Source: Planktothrix sp. UBA8402
Lineage (GTDB): Bacteria; Cyanobacteriota; Cyanobacteriia; Cyanobacteriales; Microcoleaceae
Direction: 5' to 3'
Assembly: GCA_003456035.1 (NCBI GenBank)
Contig: DMPJ01000205.1
Location: 1-6,329 of the forward strand
DNA: 6,329 nt
Position numbers and translations under genes: made by a program. The notes beneath the pieces were generated by a model, which did no database searches, was not told where the DNA came from, and saw only the letters and a program-made list of their open reading frames with translations. Shown piece after piece: positions 1-5,907 of the stretch. How positions within the stretch are numbered: the first letter of the stretch is position 1; each line of letters opens with the position of its first letter.

Positions 1-5
1 GATCC

Positions 6-1244
6 CTATTCTTTTTGAGCAACTACAAATTGAGAAGATAGCAATTCCAAAGCAGCTTGATATTGGTGATCTGCTGCTGTTGCTACTTGATTTCTGAGTA
101 AAGATTCGGAAGGAATCACACGATCAGGCATAATTCCCAATTTATTAATATCAGTATGATTAGGAGTTTCATATTTAGCAACTGTCACCGCTAATCCCGA
201 CCCGTCGGATAAATCAAATAAGGATTGAATTAACCCCTTACCAAAGGTCTTTTCCCCCACTAAAATCGCGCGATGATTGTCTTGTAAAGCTCCCGATAAA
301 ATTTCACTAGCACTAGCTGTTCCTTGATTGACTAAAACCACTAAAGGTGCTTTAGTTAAAGCCGAACCTAATGCTTCAAAACTGCCCAGTAAACCTTGAC
401 GATTAACAGTATAAACAATCGTACCTTCATCTAACCAAAGACGGGCTATTTCTATCCCCGATAGTAATAACCCTCCCGGATTATTTCTTAAATCCAAAAT
501 ATAGGCTTTTGCTCCTTTTTTTTCTAAAGATTGAATTGCCTGGGCAACTTCTTCCGTGGCATTGGCGCTAAATTGACTTAAACGAATATAACCGAAAGGA
601 GTTGATCCCAAATCAGAACGTAGTTCAGTTGTAACTGGGTGTATTGCAATCCGATCCCTAATTAAAACTAGATCTTCCGGGGTTTTATGATTATTTCTTA
701 ACACCGTTAAAATCACCTGGCTACCGATTGGCCCCCGCATCCGAGCCGCCGATTCATCTAAAGTTAACTCCGAGGTAGGAAAGCCATCAATTTTCAAAAT
801 TCGATCCTGGGATTGAATGCCAGCTTGCTCGGCGGGAGAATCATCTATGGGAGCAATTACGGTTAAATTTCCCGTTTCCCCGTCCTGAGAAATTTGTAAC
901 CCCACCCCCATTAATTCCCCGGAAGTATTAACCCGCAAACTGCGATATTGATCCGGTCGCAATAACCGCGTAAACGGGTCATCTAGGGTGGCTAACATCT
1001 TCTCAATGGCATCATAAGTATCCTCCCGATTTTGGAACGGTTGTCGGATCATTTTCTCGCGGATATACCACCAGTTTTGATGGTTGAAACTTTCATCGAC
1101 ATAGGAGCGATTAATAATTCGCCAACTTTCGCTAAAGATTTTTTGGTCTTCGGTCAAGGCCAGAACCGGATTTGTCCAGGTGATCCAGGTGAAGCTGATT
1201 TGCAGAATAATTAGAAATGCTATGGAAAAAAATCGCTTTTGCAT
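6..1244 (-). CDS. ctpA: C-terminal processing peptidase CtpA (D1 precursor protease)
   Basis: Serine/lysine-dyad protease of the tail-specific (S41A) family. In cyanobacteria CtpA removes the C-terminal extension of the photosystem II D1 precursor on the lumenal side, which is needed to build the manganese cluster. The 412-residue product begins with a Sec-type signal peptide: basic MQKR, a hydrophobic stretch at about 5-24, and a likely cut after VLA (27-29). A PDZ domain covers about 100-190, with the carboxylate-binding loop GVGLQI at 113-118. The catalytic core holds LRNNPGG (252-258), GTASASE (308-314) with nucleophile S311 and E314, and GEKTFGKG (330-337) with general base K336. S311 and K336 are 25 residues apart, as in the characterised algal D1 protease. 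Length is normal. The ATG at 1244 places the signal peptide correctly, although no strong Shine-Dalgarno precedes it. It is divergent from petB. The CtpA rather than CtpB/CtpC assignment rests on remembered similarity (NHQNWW near residue 54). Confidence 0.93.
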   Translation of the reverse strand: MQKRFFSIAFLIILQISFTWITWTNPVLALTEDQKIFSESWRIINRSYVDESFNHQNWWYIREKMIRQPFQNREDTYDAIEKMLATLDDPFTRLLRPDQYRSLRVNTSGELMGVGLQISQDGETGNLTVIAPIDDSPAEQAGIQSQDRILKIDGFPTSELTLDESAARMRGPIGSQVILTVLRNNHKTPEDLVLIRDRIAIHPVTTELRSDLGSTPFGYIRLSQFSANATEEVAQAIQSLEKKGAKAYILDLRNNPGGLLLSGIEIARLWLDEGTIVYTVNRQGLLGSFEALGSALTKAPLVVLVNQGTASASEILSGALQDNHRAILVGEKTFGKGLIQSLFDLSDGSGLAVTVAKYETPNHTDINKLGIMPDRVIPSESLLRNQVATAADHQYQAALELLSSQFVVAQKE

Positions 1245-1273
1245 GGTGGTAATTTAAGGTGGCTTTCAGATTA

Positions 1274-1289
1274 GGTTGAGGAATCAACC
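1274..1289. repeat. Perfect 16-bp inverted repeat upstream of ctpA
   Basis: GGTTGA-GGAA-TCAACC forms a perfect 6-bp stem with a 4-nt centre, 30-45 bases before the ctpA start codon. On the minus strand it falls exactly between a possible -35 (TTAAAC, 1296-1291) and a possible -10 (TAATCT, 1273-1268), spaced 17 bp. These boxes match consensus only partly. It could be an operator or a leader hairpin. The symmetry is seen directly; the function is inferred. Confidence 0.45.
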
Positions 1290-1379
1290 CGTTTAAGAGC
1301 TTTCACTGCTTGATTTTAAGCCGGAGCGTCGGGGAATCTCCACTGGGGATGGTGATTGCCGAGTTTTGTTAAAATTGAG

Positions 1380-1406
1380 TTGAAGTTATGTTACATTTTT
1401 TAGAGT
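1380..1406 (+). promoter_or_regulatory. petB: Possible petBD promoter
   Basis: TTGAAG (1380-1385) and TAGAGT (1401-1406) resemble sigma-70 -35 and -10 boxes but are only 15 bp apart, shorter than ideal. TATGTT at 1387-1392 with TTGTTA at 1366-1371 is a competing pair with the same spacing. Either start would give a petB leader of roughly 160-175 nt. This is a weak, motif-only call. Confidence 0.25.
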
Positions 1407-1556
1407 AGGGGAGAACAAGCAAGTCTGTTAGTCTAAGCTGTCAATCGGATCAAACCGATCCCCGGATTCCTAATGGTGATGACTTTTTGATTGCCAGAGT
1501 TCTCTGGCTTCAGACAGTCCAAAAGGAATAATAATAATAGGCAGCCATTTATTTTT

Positions 1557-1561
1557 AGGAA
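1557..1561 (+). promoter_or_regulatory. petB: petB ribosome binding site
   Basis: AGGAA lies 10 nt before the ATG at 1572. It supports that start over the upstream in-frame TTG at 1491, which would add 27 non-conserved residues. Confidence 0.5.
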
Positions 1562-1571
1562 TTCTAGCTTC

Positions 1572-2240
1572 ATGTTTTCTAAGGGAATCAAAGAATCTCA
1601 GACTTTCAAGTGGTTTGATGAGCGGCTGGATATCCAAGCACTTGATGATGACATTTCGAGTAAGTATGTCCCACCTCATGTCAATATTTTCTATTGCTTG
1701 GGTGGAGTTACTTTAGTTTGCTTTTTAATCCAGTTTGCCACTGGATTTGCGATGACGTTTTATTATAAACCGACCGTTACAGAAGCTTTCAATTCCGTTC
1801 AGTACATTATGACGGATGTGAGCTTTGGTTGGTTAATTCGCTCTATCCATCGCTGGTCTGCCAGCATGATGGTGTTAATGATGATCCTGCACGTTTTCCG
1901 CGTCTACCTCACCGGGGGTTTCAAAAAGCCCCGGGAATTAACCTGGATCACGGGTGTGGTTTTAGCGGTGATCACCGTTTCCTTTGGGGTAACAGGTTAT
2001 TCTCTGCCTTGGGATCAGCTGGGTTACTGGGCTGTGAACATTGTCTCTGGAGTTCCTGAAGCTATTCCCGTTGTGGGTTCAACTATTGTGGAACTGATGC
2101 GCGGTGGTACGGGCGTTGGTCAAAGCACCCTGAGCCGTTTCTACAGCTTACATACCTTTGTCCTGCCTTGGCTGATTGCGGTCTTTATGTTGGCCCACTT
2201 CCTGATGATTCGGAAGCAAGGGATTTCTGGCCCCCTGTAA
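1572..2240 (+). CDS. petB: Cytochrome b6 (PetB) of the cytochrome b6f complex
   Basis: Integral thylakoid subunit carrying the b-type hemes of the plastoquinol-plastocyanin oxidoreductase, which links photosystems II and I and supports cyclic flow. The product is 222 residues, the usual cyanobacterial length, and starts MFSK as its homologues do. Heme b ligands are H93 and H107 in the second helix and H194 and H209 in the fourth. C42 is the thioether attachment site for heme c-n (Cys35 in chloroplast numbering). Four transmembrane helices lie at about 39-65, 90-113, 124-146 and 193-213. The protein ends in RKQGISGPL. By recollection most homologues read WAVKIV where this one has WAVNIV (N156), a small deviation; all ligand positions are intact. 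petD follows 178 nt downstream in the same direction, the standard split cytochrome b arrangement. Confidence 0.98.
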   Translation: MFSKGIKESQTFKWFDERLDIQALDDDISSKYVPPHVNIFYCLGGVTLVCFLIQFATGFAMTFYYKPTVTEAFNSVQYIMTDVSFGWLIRSIHRWSASMMVLMMILHVFRVYLTGGFKKPRELTWITGVVLAVITVSFGVTGYSLPWDQLGYWAVNIVSGVPEAIPVVGSTIVELMRGGTGVGQSTLSRFYSLHTFVLPWLIAVFMLAHFLMIRKQGISGPL

Positions 2241-2269
2241 ATGGACGTGGCTTAGGTTTGGTGTTTCTA

Positions 2270-2353
2270 GCTACTCCTGTATCGGTGGCCGTTTGTTTCG
2301 ATCAGGTTAACTTTCGATAACGGGTTTCAAACATCCAACGGTTAGGGAGTAGC
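2270..2353 (+). other. Nested inverted repeats in the petB-petD spacer
   Basis: GCTACTCC (2270-2277) is the reverse complement of GGAGTAGC (2346-2353). Inside it CCGTT (2289-2293) can pair with AACGG (2337-2341), and GTTA (2306-2309) with TAAC (2318-2321). The pairs are nested, so the intercistronic RNA could fold into one branched or extended hairpin ending 47 nt before the petD Shine-Dalgarno. No T-tract follows, so it is not an obvious intrinsic terminator. It might affect mRNA processing or stability. The pairing is visible; the role is inferred. Confidence 0.4.
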
Positions 2354-2400
2354 CTTTGGTAAACTCAAAGACAAGCGACGACCTGTTAAATTTTCCTCAA

Positions 2401-2406
2401 AAGGAG
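2401..2406 (+). promoter_or_regulatory. petD: petD ribosome binding site
   Basis: AAGGAG sits 12 nt before the ATG at 2419. It favours that start over the in-frame TTG at 2356, whose 21 extra residues do not resemble PetD. Confidence 0.65.
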
Positions 2407-2418
2407 CGTATTTTAATT

Positions 2419-2898
2419 ATGTCCATCTTAAAAAAGCCGGATCTCAGTGATCCAGTTCTTCGCGCTAAACTGGCTCAAGGCATGGGTCACAACTACTATG
2501 GTGAACCTGCTTGGCCGAATGACTTGTTATATACGTTCCCGGTTGTGATTTTGGGAACTTTCGGTTTAGTGGTGGCGTTGTCTGTTCTTGACCCGGCAAT
2601 GGTTGGAGAAGCTGCTAATCCTTTTGCCACCCCTTTAGAAATTTTACCTGAATGGTATCTCTGGCCAACATTCCAAATTTTGCGGGTAGTTCCCAATAAA
2701 TTGTTAGGAATCATGATGATGTCTTCGATTCCTGTGGGTTTAATGGCAATTCCTCTGATTGAGAACGTCAACAAGTTCCAAAACCCCTTCCGTCGTCCTG
2801 TGGCGACTGTAATTTTCCTGTTTGGAACTTTAGTAACTCTGTGGTTAGGAATTGGTGCTGCACTTCCCATTGATAAGTCTTTAACTTTGGGATTTTAA
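2419..2898 (+). CDS. petD: Cytochrome b6f complex subunit IV (PetD)
   Basis: Homologue of the C-terminal half of mitochondrial cytochrome b. With PetB it forms the quinol-oxidising Qo pocket and part of the chlorophyll/carotenoid-binding core in the thylakoid membrane. The 159-residue protein begins [12 protein letters not shown] and contains [15 protein letters not shown] (24-38). The Qo-site PEWY motif is at 77-80, with E78 as the expected proton-accepting glutamate, followed by the conserved [11 protein letters not shown] segment. Three transmembrane helices are expected at about 36-57, 95-115 and 127-147. The tail reads SLTLGF, where the homologues I recall end SLTLGLF, so it is one residue short. 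It shares a probable transcript with petB and is followed by a terminator-like hairpin. Confidence 0.97.
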   Translation: MSILKKPDLSDPVLRAKLAQGMGHNYYGEPAWPNDLLYTFPVVILGTFGLVVALSVLDPAMVGEAANPFATPLEILPEWYLWPTFQILRVVPNKLLGIMMMSSIPVGLMAIPLIENVNKFQNPFRRPVATVIFLFGTLVTLWLGIGAALPIDKSLTLGF

Positions 2899-2923
2899 AC
2901 GACATTATCAAGAAATCTTTGCT

Positions 2924-2991
2924 GATACCTGTGAGTTTACTAGGATAGAGTGTTAGGCTAAATCTTAGGAGCATCACAGGTATCGTTTTTT
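2924..2991 (+). terminator. Long-loop hairpin with T-tract after petBD
   Basis: GATACCTGTGA (2924-2934) pairs perfectly with TCACAGGTATC (2974-2984), 11 bp, and is followed after one G by six T (2986-2991). This is the shape of an intrinsic terminator 26 nt past the petD stop. The loop is 39 nt, far longer than usual, and can itself form a small CTAA-ATC-TTAG hairpin. It probably ends the petBD transcript; a short separate RNA is an alternative. Confidence 0.6.
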
Positions 2992-3016
2992 ATAGGAACA
3001 GAAGTCTTCAGAAGGG

Positions 3017-3066
3017 TCAAACCTAATTTAACCACAAGGACACGAAGACACGAAGACACGGAAGTT
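3017..3066. repeat. Dispersed repeat, upstream copy (copy 1), with GACACGAA tandem
   Basis: The first 30 bases (3017-3046) match 4307-4336 with two differences. The shared core is CCTAATTTAACCACAA followed by GACACGAA. Here the 8-bp unit GACACGAA occurs at 3039-3046 and 3047-3054, then as GACACGGAA at 3055-3063. ACGGAAGTT (3058-3066) also recurs at 4366-4374. Repeats of the ACCACAAAGACAC kind are, from memory, widespread between genes in cyanobacteria. This copy lies between the petBD terminator and the glycosyltransferase gene. Confidence 0.75.
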
Positions 3067-3128
3067 ACTGTAAACACGCTCGCTGCTAATTTTTTGTGCC
3101 TAGAAAAATATATCCTTGAAACCCAGAT

Positions 3129-4316
3129 ATGTTATTAAAAAAATACCCAAACTTAAATCAAAATCGTTTACTTTGGTGCTTTTTAGCTGTTTTTTCTTGT
3201 GAAGGTGGGATTCAATCTTATGTTAAAGATATTTTAGATGCTTCCCAGAATATTAAACCCATTTCTCCCGACTCAGAGATTAATATTAATCCCAAGAGTA
3301 AAGTTTTAATTTTACGCGATTATCCTGGATGTCCTAACCCCTTTGAAACACCATCAAGTCCGTTTCAATTTGAGTATTTTAAATCTCAAAATCCCCTCTG
3401 GGGAAGGATTAAATTAGCAACAGCTTTACTAACTAATTTAATCAAATATCGACCTCAAAGAGTTTTGTGTGGTCATATTAATTTAGCCCACTTGGTGCAG
3501 AGAATTTGTCAACCCTTGGGCATTCCTTACACCGTATTAACCTATGGTAAAGAAGTCTGGGAACCCTTACCTAAAAAATATCAAAAAGCCCTACAAACCG
3601 CCGATCAAATTTGGACAATTAGCCGATATAGTCGAGATCAAGCCTGTATTGCTAATCAGTTAAATCCTAATCAGTTTCAAATCTTACCCTGTATGGTGGA
3701 TGGGGAACAATTTACTCCCGGCCCCAAACCCCAACAGTTAATTCAACGCTATAATTTACAGGATGCCCGGGTATTAATGACCGTTGCTCGTCTGTGGAAA
3801 GGCGACCCTTATAAAGGAGTTGACGTTACCATTCGCGCCTTATCCCAAATTGCCCAAGTTTTTCCCGATGTCAAATATTTAGTTATTGGTCGCGGGGATG
3901 ACCAACCTAGATTACAACAGTTGGCGCAGGATTTGGGAGTAAGCGATCGGGTCATTTTTGCCGGATTTGTTCCTACCGAGGAATTAGTCGATCATTATCG
4001 GGTTTGTGATGGTTATGTTATGCCATCTCAAGAAGGGTTTGGGATTGTTTATTTGGAGGCGATGGCCGGCGAGAAACCCGTGATTGCCGGGGATAGCGAT
4101 GGTTCGGCCGATCCCTTGCAGGATGGAAAATTGGGCTGGCAAGTGCCTCACCGCGATGTAGGGGCCGTTGCAGAGGCTTGTATTCAACTGCTCAAGGGTG
4201 AAGATCAACGCTGTAATGGCCCTTGGTTACGGCAGCAATGTTTAGCCAGTTTTGGAAAACCTGCCTTTGATGACCGAGTCCAACAGTTGCTGGATCAAAA
4301 CCAGGATCAAGCCTAA
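3129..4316 (+). CDS. Glycosyltransferase, GT4 family (GT-B fold)
   Basis: A 395-residue retaining-type glycosyltransferase that should move a sugar from a nucleotide donor to an unknown acceptor, probably lipid or glycan, on the cytoplasmic side. The N-terminal acceptor-side domain (about 1-205) includes a glycine-rich EGGIQSYV segment (25-32). The C-terminal domain has VAR (219-221), K229-G230 for the donor phosphates, VIGRGDDQPRL (252-262), and the family signature EGFGIVYLE, with E302 and E310 spaced as E-x7-E. No signal peptide or convincing membrane helix is seen. The ATG at 3129 has no clear Shine-Dalgarno, so the start is somewhat uncertain, but the N-terminus already looks complete. 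The gene is bracketed by a pair of direct repeats and its stop codon lies inside the downstream one. Donor and product cannot be read from sequence; envelope polysaccharide or glycolipid synthesis is inferred from the galE and LpxB-like neighbours. Confidence 0.88.
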   Translation: MLLKKYPNLNQNRLLWCFLAVFSCEGGIQSYVKDILDASQNIKPISPDSEININPKSKVLILRDYPGCPNPFETPSSPFQFEYFKSQNPLWGRIKLATALLTNLIKYRPQRVLCGHINLAHLVQRICQPLGIPYTVLTYGKEVWEPLPKKYQKALQTADQIWTISRYSRDQACIANQLNPNQFQILPCMVDGEQFTPGPKPQQLIQRYNLQDARVLMTVARLWKGDPYKGVDVTIRALSQIAQVFPDVKYLVIGRGDDQPRLQQLAQDLGVSDRVIFAGFVPTEELVDHYRVCDGYVMPSQEGFGIVYLEAMAGEKPVIAGDSDGSADPLQDGKLGWQVPHRDVGAVAEACIQLLKGEDQRCNGPWLRQQCLASFGKPAFDDRVQQLLDQNQDQA

Positions 4317-4374
4317 TTTAACCACAAAGACACGAACGCCCCCCTAACCCCCCGTGCACGGGGGGACGGAAGTT
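4307..4374. repeat. Dispersed repeat, downstream copy (copy 2), interrupted
   Basis: Direct-orientation partner of 3017-3066. Bases 4307-4336 match copy 1 with two mismatches and 4366-4374 (ACGGAAGTT) match its end. Between them is a C/G-rich palindromic insert. The copy begins within the last codons of the glycosyltransferase, so the TAA stop (4314-4316) is part of the repeat. Copy 1 has CAAACCTAA at the equivalent place. Confidence 0.75.
4335..4368. mobile_element. Small C/G palindromic insertion with possible 3-bp duplication
   Basis: CCCCCCGTGCACGGGGGG (4348-4365) is a perfect 18-bp palindrome, and another C6 run (4339-4344) could pair with the same G6. Removing 4335-4368 leaves GACACGGAAGTT, exactly the end of copy 1. 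ACG occurs on both sides (4332-4334 and 4366-4368), as expected for a 31-bp insert with a 3-bp target duplication. There is no coding capacity. It may also act as a strong hairpin after the glycosyltransferase, though no T-tract follows. Confidence 0.5.
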
Positions 4375-4375
4375 G

Positions 4376-4406
4376 TTGTGAATATTAACCTGATCATTGC
4401 TATAAT
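4376..4406 (+). promoter_or_regulatory. Promoter with consensus extended -10
   Basis: TGCTATAAT (4398-4406) is a perfect TATAAT box at 4401-4406 with the extended TGn motif. The best -35 is TTGTGA (4376-4381), 4 of 6 to consensus and 19 bp away, so the extended -10 probably carries most of the recognition. It would drive the zinc-ribbon gene and galE, with a leader of roughly 75-80 nt. The -35 starts two bases after repeat copy 2. Confidence 0.5.
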
Positions 4407-4477
4407 ATCATAGAAATTAAAATATCAAAGTTCAAATTTTTAAGGTTTCCATCAGATTAAATCTGGCTTGAATAATT

Positions 4478-4483
4478 AAGGAG
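4478..4483 (+). promoter_or_regulatory. Ribosome binding site of the zinc-ribbon gene
   Basis: AAGGAG lies 6 nt before a GTG codon at 4490 and is the main reason for choosing this non-ATG start. Confidence 0.7.
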
Positions 4484-4489
4484 ATAGCT

Positions 4490-4870
4490 GTGAACCAAGA
4501 GCGGTTCAAAAATCTACAAATCCGACTTTCCGGTTTGAGTAACTGGCTAGTTACATTGGCTGTGATTGGCATTTTAATATCTATTGGTCTGGGTTGGTTA
4601 GTGAAGGGGATTCTGATTTTAATTATGGTGATTGCGATTACTCCTATTCTGTTGATTTGGGGTGTACAGTGGTGGTTAAAACGCAATCTAATTCAAGATC
4701 AATGTCCGGTTTGTAGCCATGAATTTCCCGCTTTTAATACCACTCAATTTCAATGTCCTAACTGTGGAGAACCGTTAAAAATCGAACAGGGGCGTTTTAG
4801 TCGGTTAACACCTCCAGGAACTATTGATGTGCAAGCGGTTGATGTTTCAGTTCAACAATTAGAAGACTAA
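4490..4870 (+). CDS. Small membrane protein with C-terminal zinc ribbon, function unknown
   Basis: A 126-residue protein I cannot assign to a named family. After a short charged N-terminus (MNQERFKNLQIRL) come two closely spaced hydrophobic helices at about 19-38 and 40-60. The basic segment KRN (64-66) then leads to a four-cysteine ribbon, CPVC at 72-75 and CPNC at 89-92 in QCPNCGEPL, spaced for one zinc ion. An acidic tail ends QQLED. The helical hairpin with KRN after it suggests that both ends face the cytoplasm, which would place the zinc ribbon there. Start is GTG with a strong Shine-Dalgarno. It lies 37 nt before galE in the same direction, so the two are probably co-transcribed, but nothing in the sequence ties it to sugar metabolism. 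The ribbon could bind nucleic acid or a protein partner, or be structural only. Confidence 0.8.
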   Translation: MNQERFKNLQIRLSGLSNWLVTLAVIGILISIGLGWLVKGILILIMVIAITPILLIWGVQWWLKRNLIQDQCPVCSHEFPAFNTTQFQCPNCGEPLKIEQGRFSRLTPPGTIDVQAVDVSVQQLED

Positions 4871-4892
4871 CTTAAATTCATTGAATTAAACC

Positions 4893-4900
4893 AAGGAGGA
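4893..4900 (+). promoter_or_regulatory. galE: Strong galE ribosome binding site
   Basis: AAGGAGGA is an almost complete anti-Shine-Dalgarno match 7 nt before the ATG at 4908. It is the strongest site in the window and suggests efficient translation. Confidence 0.75.
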
Positions 4901-4907
4901 TAAATTC

Positions 4908-5906
4908 ATGTCTGAAGATAAAACCACTATTTTAGTTACCGGAGGAGCGGGTTATATTGGTTCCCATGCTGTCCTGGCACTACAACGTTCGGGTTATGAT
5001 GTGATTATTCTCGATAATTTAGTTTATGGACATCAAGACTTAGTAGAAACGGTCTTAAAAACCGAATTAATTATTGGGGATACTAATGATCGTCCGTTAC
5101 TAGATCAGTTATTTTCTAGTCGTAAAATTGATGCGGTGATGCACTTTTCTGCCTATGCTTATGTGGGGGAATCTGTTACTAATCCCGATAAATATTATCG
5201 CAATAATGTGGTCGGAACTTTAACGTTATTGGAAGCAATGAAAGAGGCAGGAATTAATAAATTTGTGTTTTCCTCAACCTGCGCCACCTATGGGGTTCCT
5301 GAAATTGTTCCGATTCCTGAAGATCATCCCCAAAATCCGATTAATCCCTACGGGGCGACTAAATTAATGGTAGAAAGAATTTTATCAGATTTTGATGTCG
5401 CCTATAATTTTAAATCGGTGCGTTTCCGTTTTTTTAATGCCGCCGGAGCCGACCCAGAAGGGTTATTAGGAGAAGATCATAATCCCGAAACCCATTTAAT
5501 TCCTTTAATTTTATTAGCAGCATTAGGAAAACGAGATTCTATTTCCATTTTTGGAACCGATTATCCCACACCCGATGGAACTTGTATTAGAGATTATATT
5601 CACGTCACTGACTTAGCAACCGCCCATATTTTAGGGTTAGAATATTTATTGAATGGCGGAAAAACGGATGTATTTAATTTAGGAACTGGGCGGGGATTTT
5701 CCGTTAAAGAAGTGATAGAAACCGCTAGGGAAGTTACGGGAAAAGAGATTAAAGTGATTGAATGCGATCGCCGTCCTGGAGATCCACCAAGTTTAGTTGG
5801 AAGCGGAGAAAAAGCCCGAACCATATTAGGTTGGAATCCCGAATATCCCGATATTCAAAATATTATCACCCACGCTTGGCACTGGCATCAAAAACGACAC
5901 ACCTAA
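4908..5906 (+). CDS. galE: UDP-glucose 4-epimerase (GalE-type, extended SDR)
   Basis: Interconverts UDP-glucose and UDP-galactose with tightly bound NAD, in the cytoplasm. It supplies galactosyl donors for glycolipids, including the galactolipids of thylakoids in cyanobacteria, and for polysaccharides. The 332-residue length is typical. The Rossmann motif TGGAGYIGS is at 11-19. The catalytic region has SSTCATYG (122-129), T124 replacing the serine of E. coli GalE, and the YxxxK pair Y148/K152 in NPYGATK. FFNAAGADPEG (175-185), RDYIHVTDLA (228-237) and RRPGDPPSLV (288-297) match the substrate-binding side of the family. The start is fixed by a strong Shine-Dalgarno. A related specificity, such as UDP-GlcNAc or UDP-xylose/arabinose 4-epimerase, cannot be ruled out by eye. 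The TAA stop is two bases before the inverted repeat element. Confidence 0.92.
   Translation: MSEDKTTILVTGGAGYIGSHAVLALQRSGYDVIILDNLVYGHQDLVETVLKTELIIGDTNDRPLLDQLFSSRKIDAVMHFSAYAYVGESVTNPDKYYRNNVVGTLTLLEAMKEAGINKFVFSSTCATYGVPEIVPIPEDHPQNPINPYGATKLMVERILSDFDVAYNFKSVRFRFFNAAGADPEGLLGEDHNPETHLIPLILLAALGKRDSISIFGTDYPTPDGTCIRDYIHVTDLATAHILGLEYLLNGGKTDVFNLGTGRGFSVKEVIETAREVTGKEIKVIECDRRPGDPPSLVGSGEKARTILGWNPEYPDIQNIITHAWHWHQKRHT
5764..5771. repeat. HIP1 octamer within galE
   Basis: GCGATCGC, the highly iterated palindrome of many cyanobacterial genomes. It lies inside galE around the C-D-R codons (287-289). It supports cyanobacterial origin. Confidence 0.85.
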
Positions 5907-5907
5907 C

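Larger units (their letters stand above)
1245..1571. promoter_or_regulatory. Divergent ctpA/petB control region
   Basis: This 327-bp stretch contains no credible gene and must hold the promoters of ctpA (leftward) and petBD (rightward). Visible structure includes an inverted repeat near ctpA (1274-1289), a two-part hairpin (1329-1338 with 1354-1362: TCGG and AATC pair with GATT and CCGA around a small internal loop), and a 5-bp hairpin ATCGG/CCGAT at 1444-1448 and 1455-1459 in the likely petB leader. A TTG-initiated in-frame extension of petB begins at 1491, but conserved b6 sequence starts only at 1572, so the extension is treated as leader. Confidence 0.7.

Noticed and set aside
1491..1571. 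N-terminal extension of PetB from a TTG at 1491
   Set aside because: The 27 added residues do not resemble cytochrome b6. The ATG at 1572 gives the normal 222-residue protein and has an AGGAA at suitable distance.
1829..2059. Alternative-frame open reading frame inside petB
   Set aside because: It overlaps conserved petB sequence in another frame and its translation shows no domain.
2356..2418. N-terminal extension of PetD from a TTG at 2356
   Set aside because: The extra 21 residues are unlike PetD and include the real Shine-Dalgarno AAGGAG at 2401-2406.
2496..2977. Open frames antisense to petD
   Set aside because: They lie opposite strongly conserved petD codons and have no ribosome site or recognisable motif; one runs through the terminator stem.
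3084..3114. Possible promoter for the glycosyltransferase (TGCTAATTT or TATATC)
   Set aside because: The -10 candidates match poorly and neither has a -35 box at acceptable spacing.
3017..4374. CRISPR-like direct repeats
   Set aside because: Only two copies lie 1.3 kb apart with a full gene between them, and the 8-bp tandem has no spacers.
4453..4465. CAGAT-TAA-ATCTG hairpin in the leader of the zinc-ribbon gene
   Set aside because: Five AT-leaning base pairs with a 3-nt loop are likely by chance in AT-rich DNA, and nothing suggests a riboswitch.
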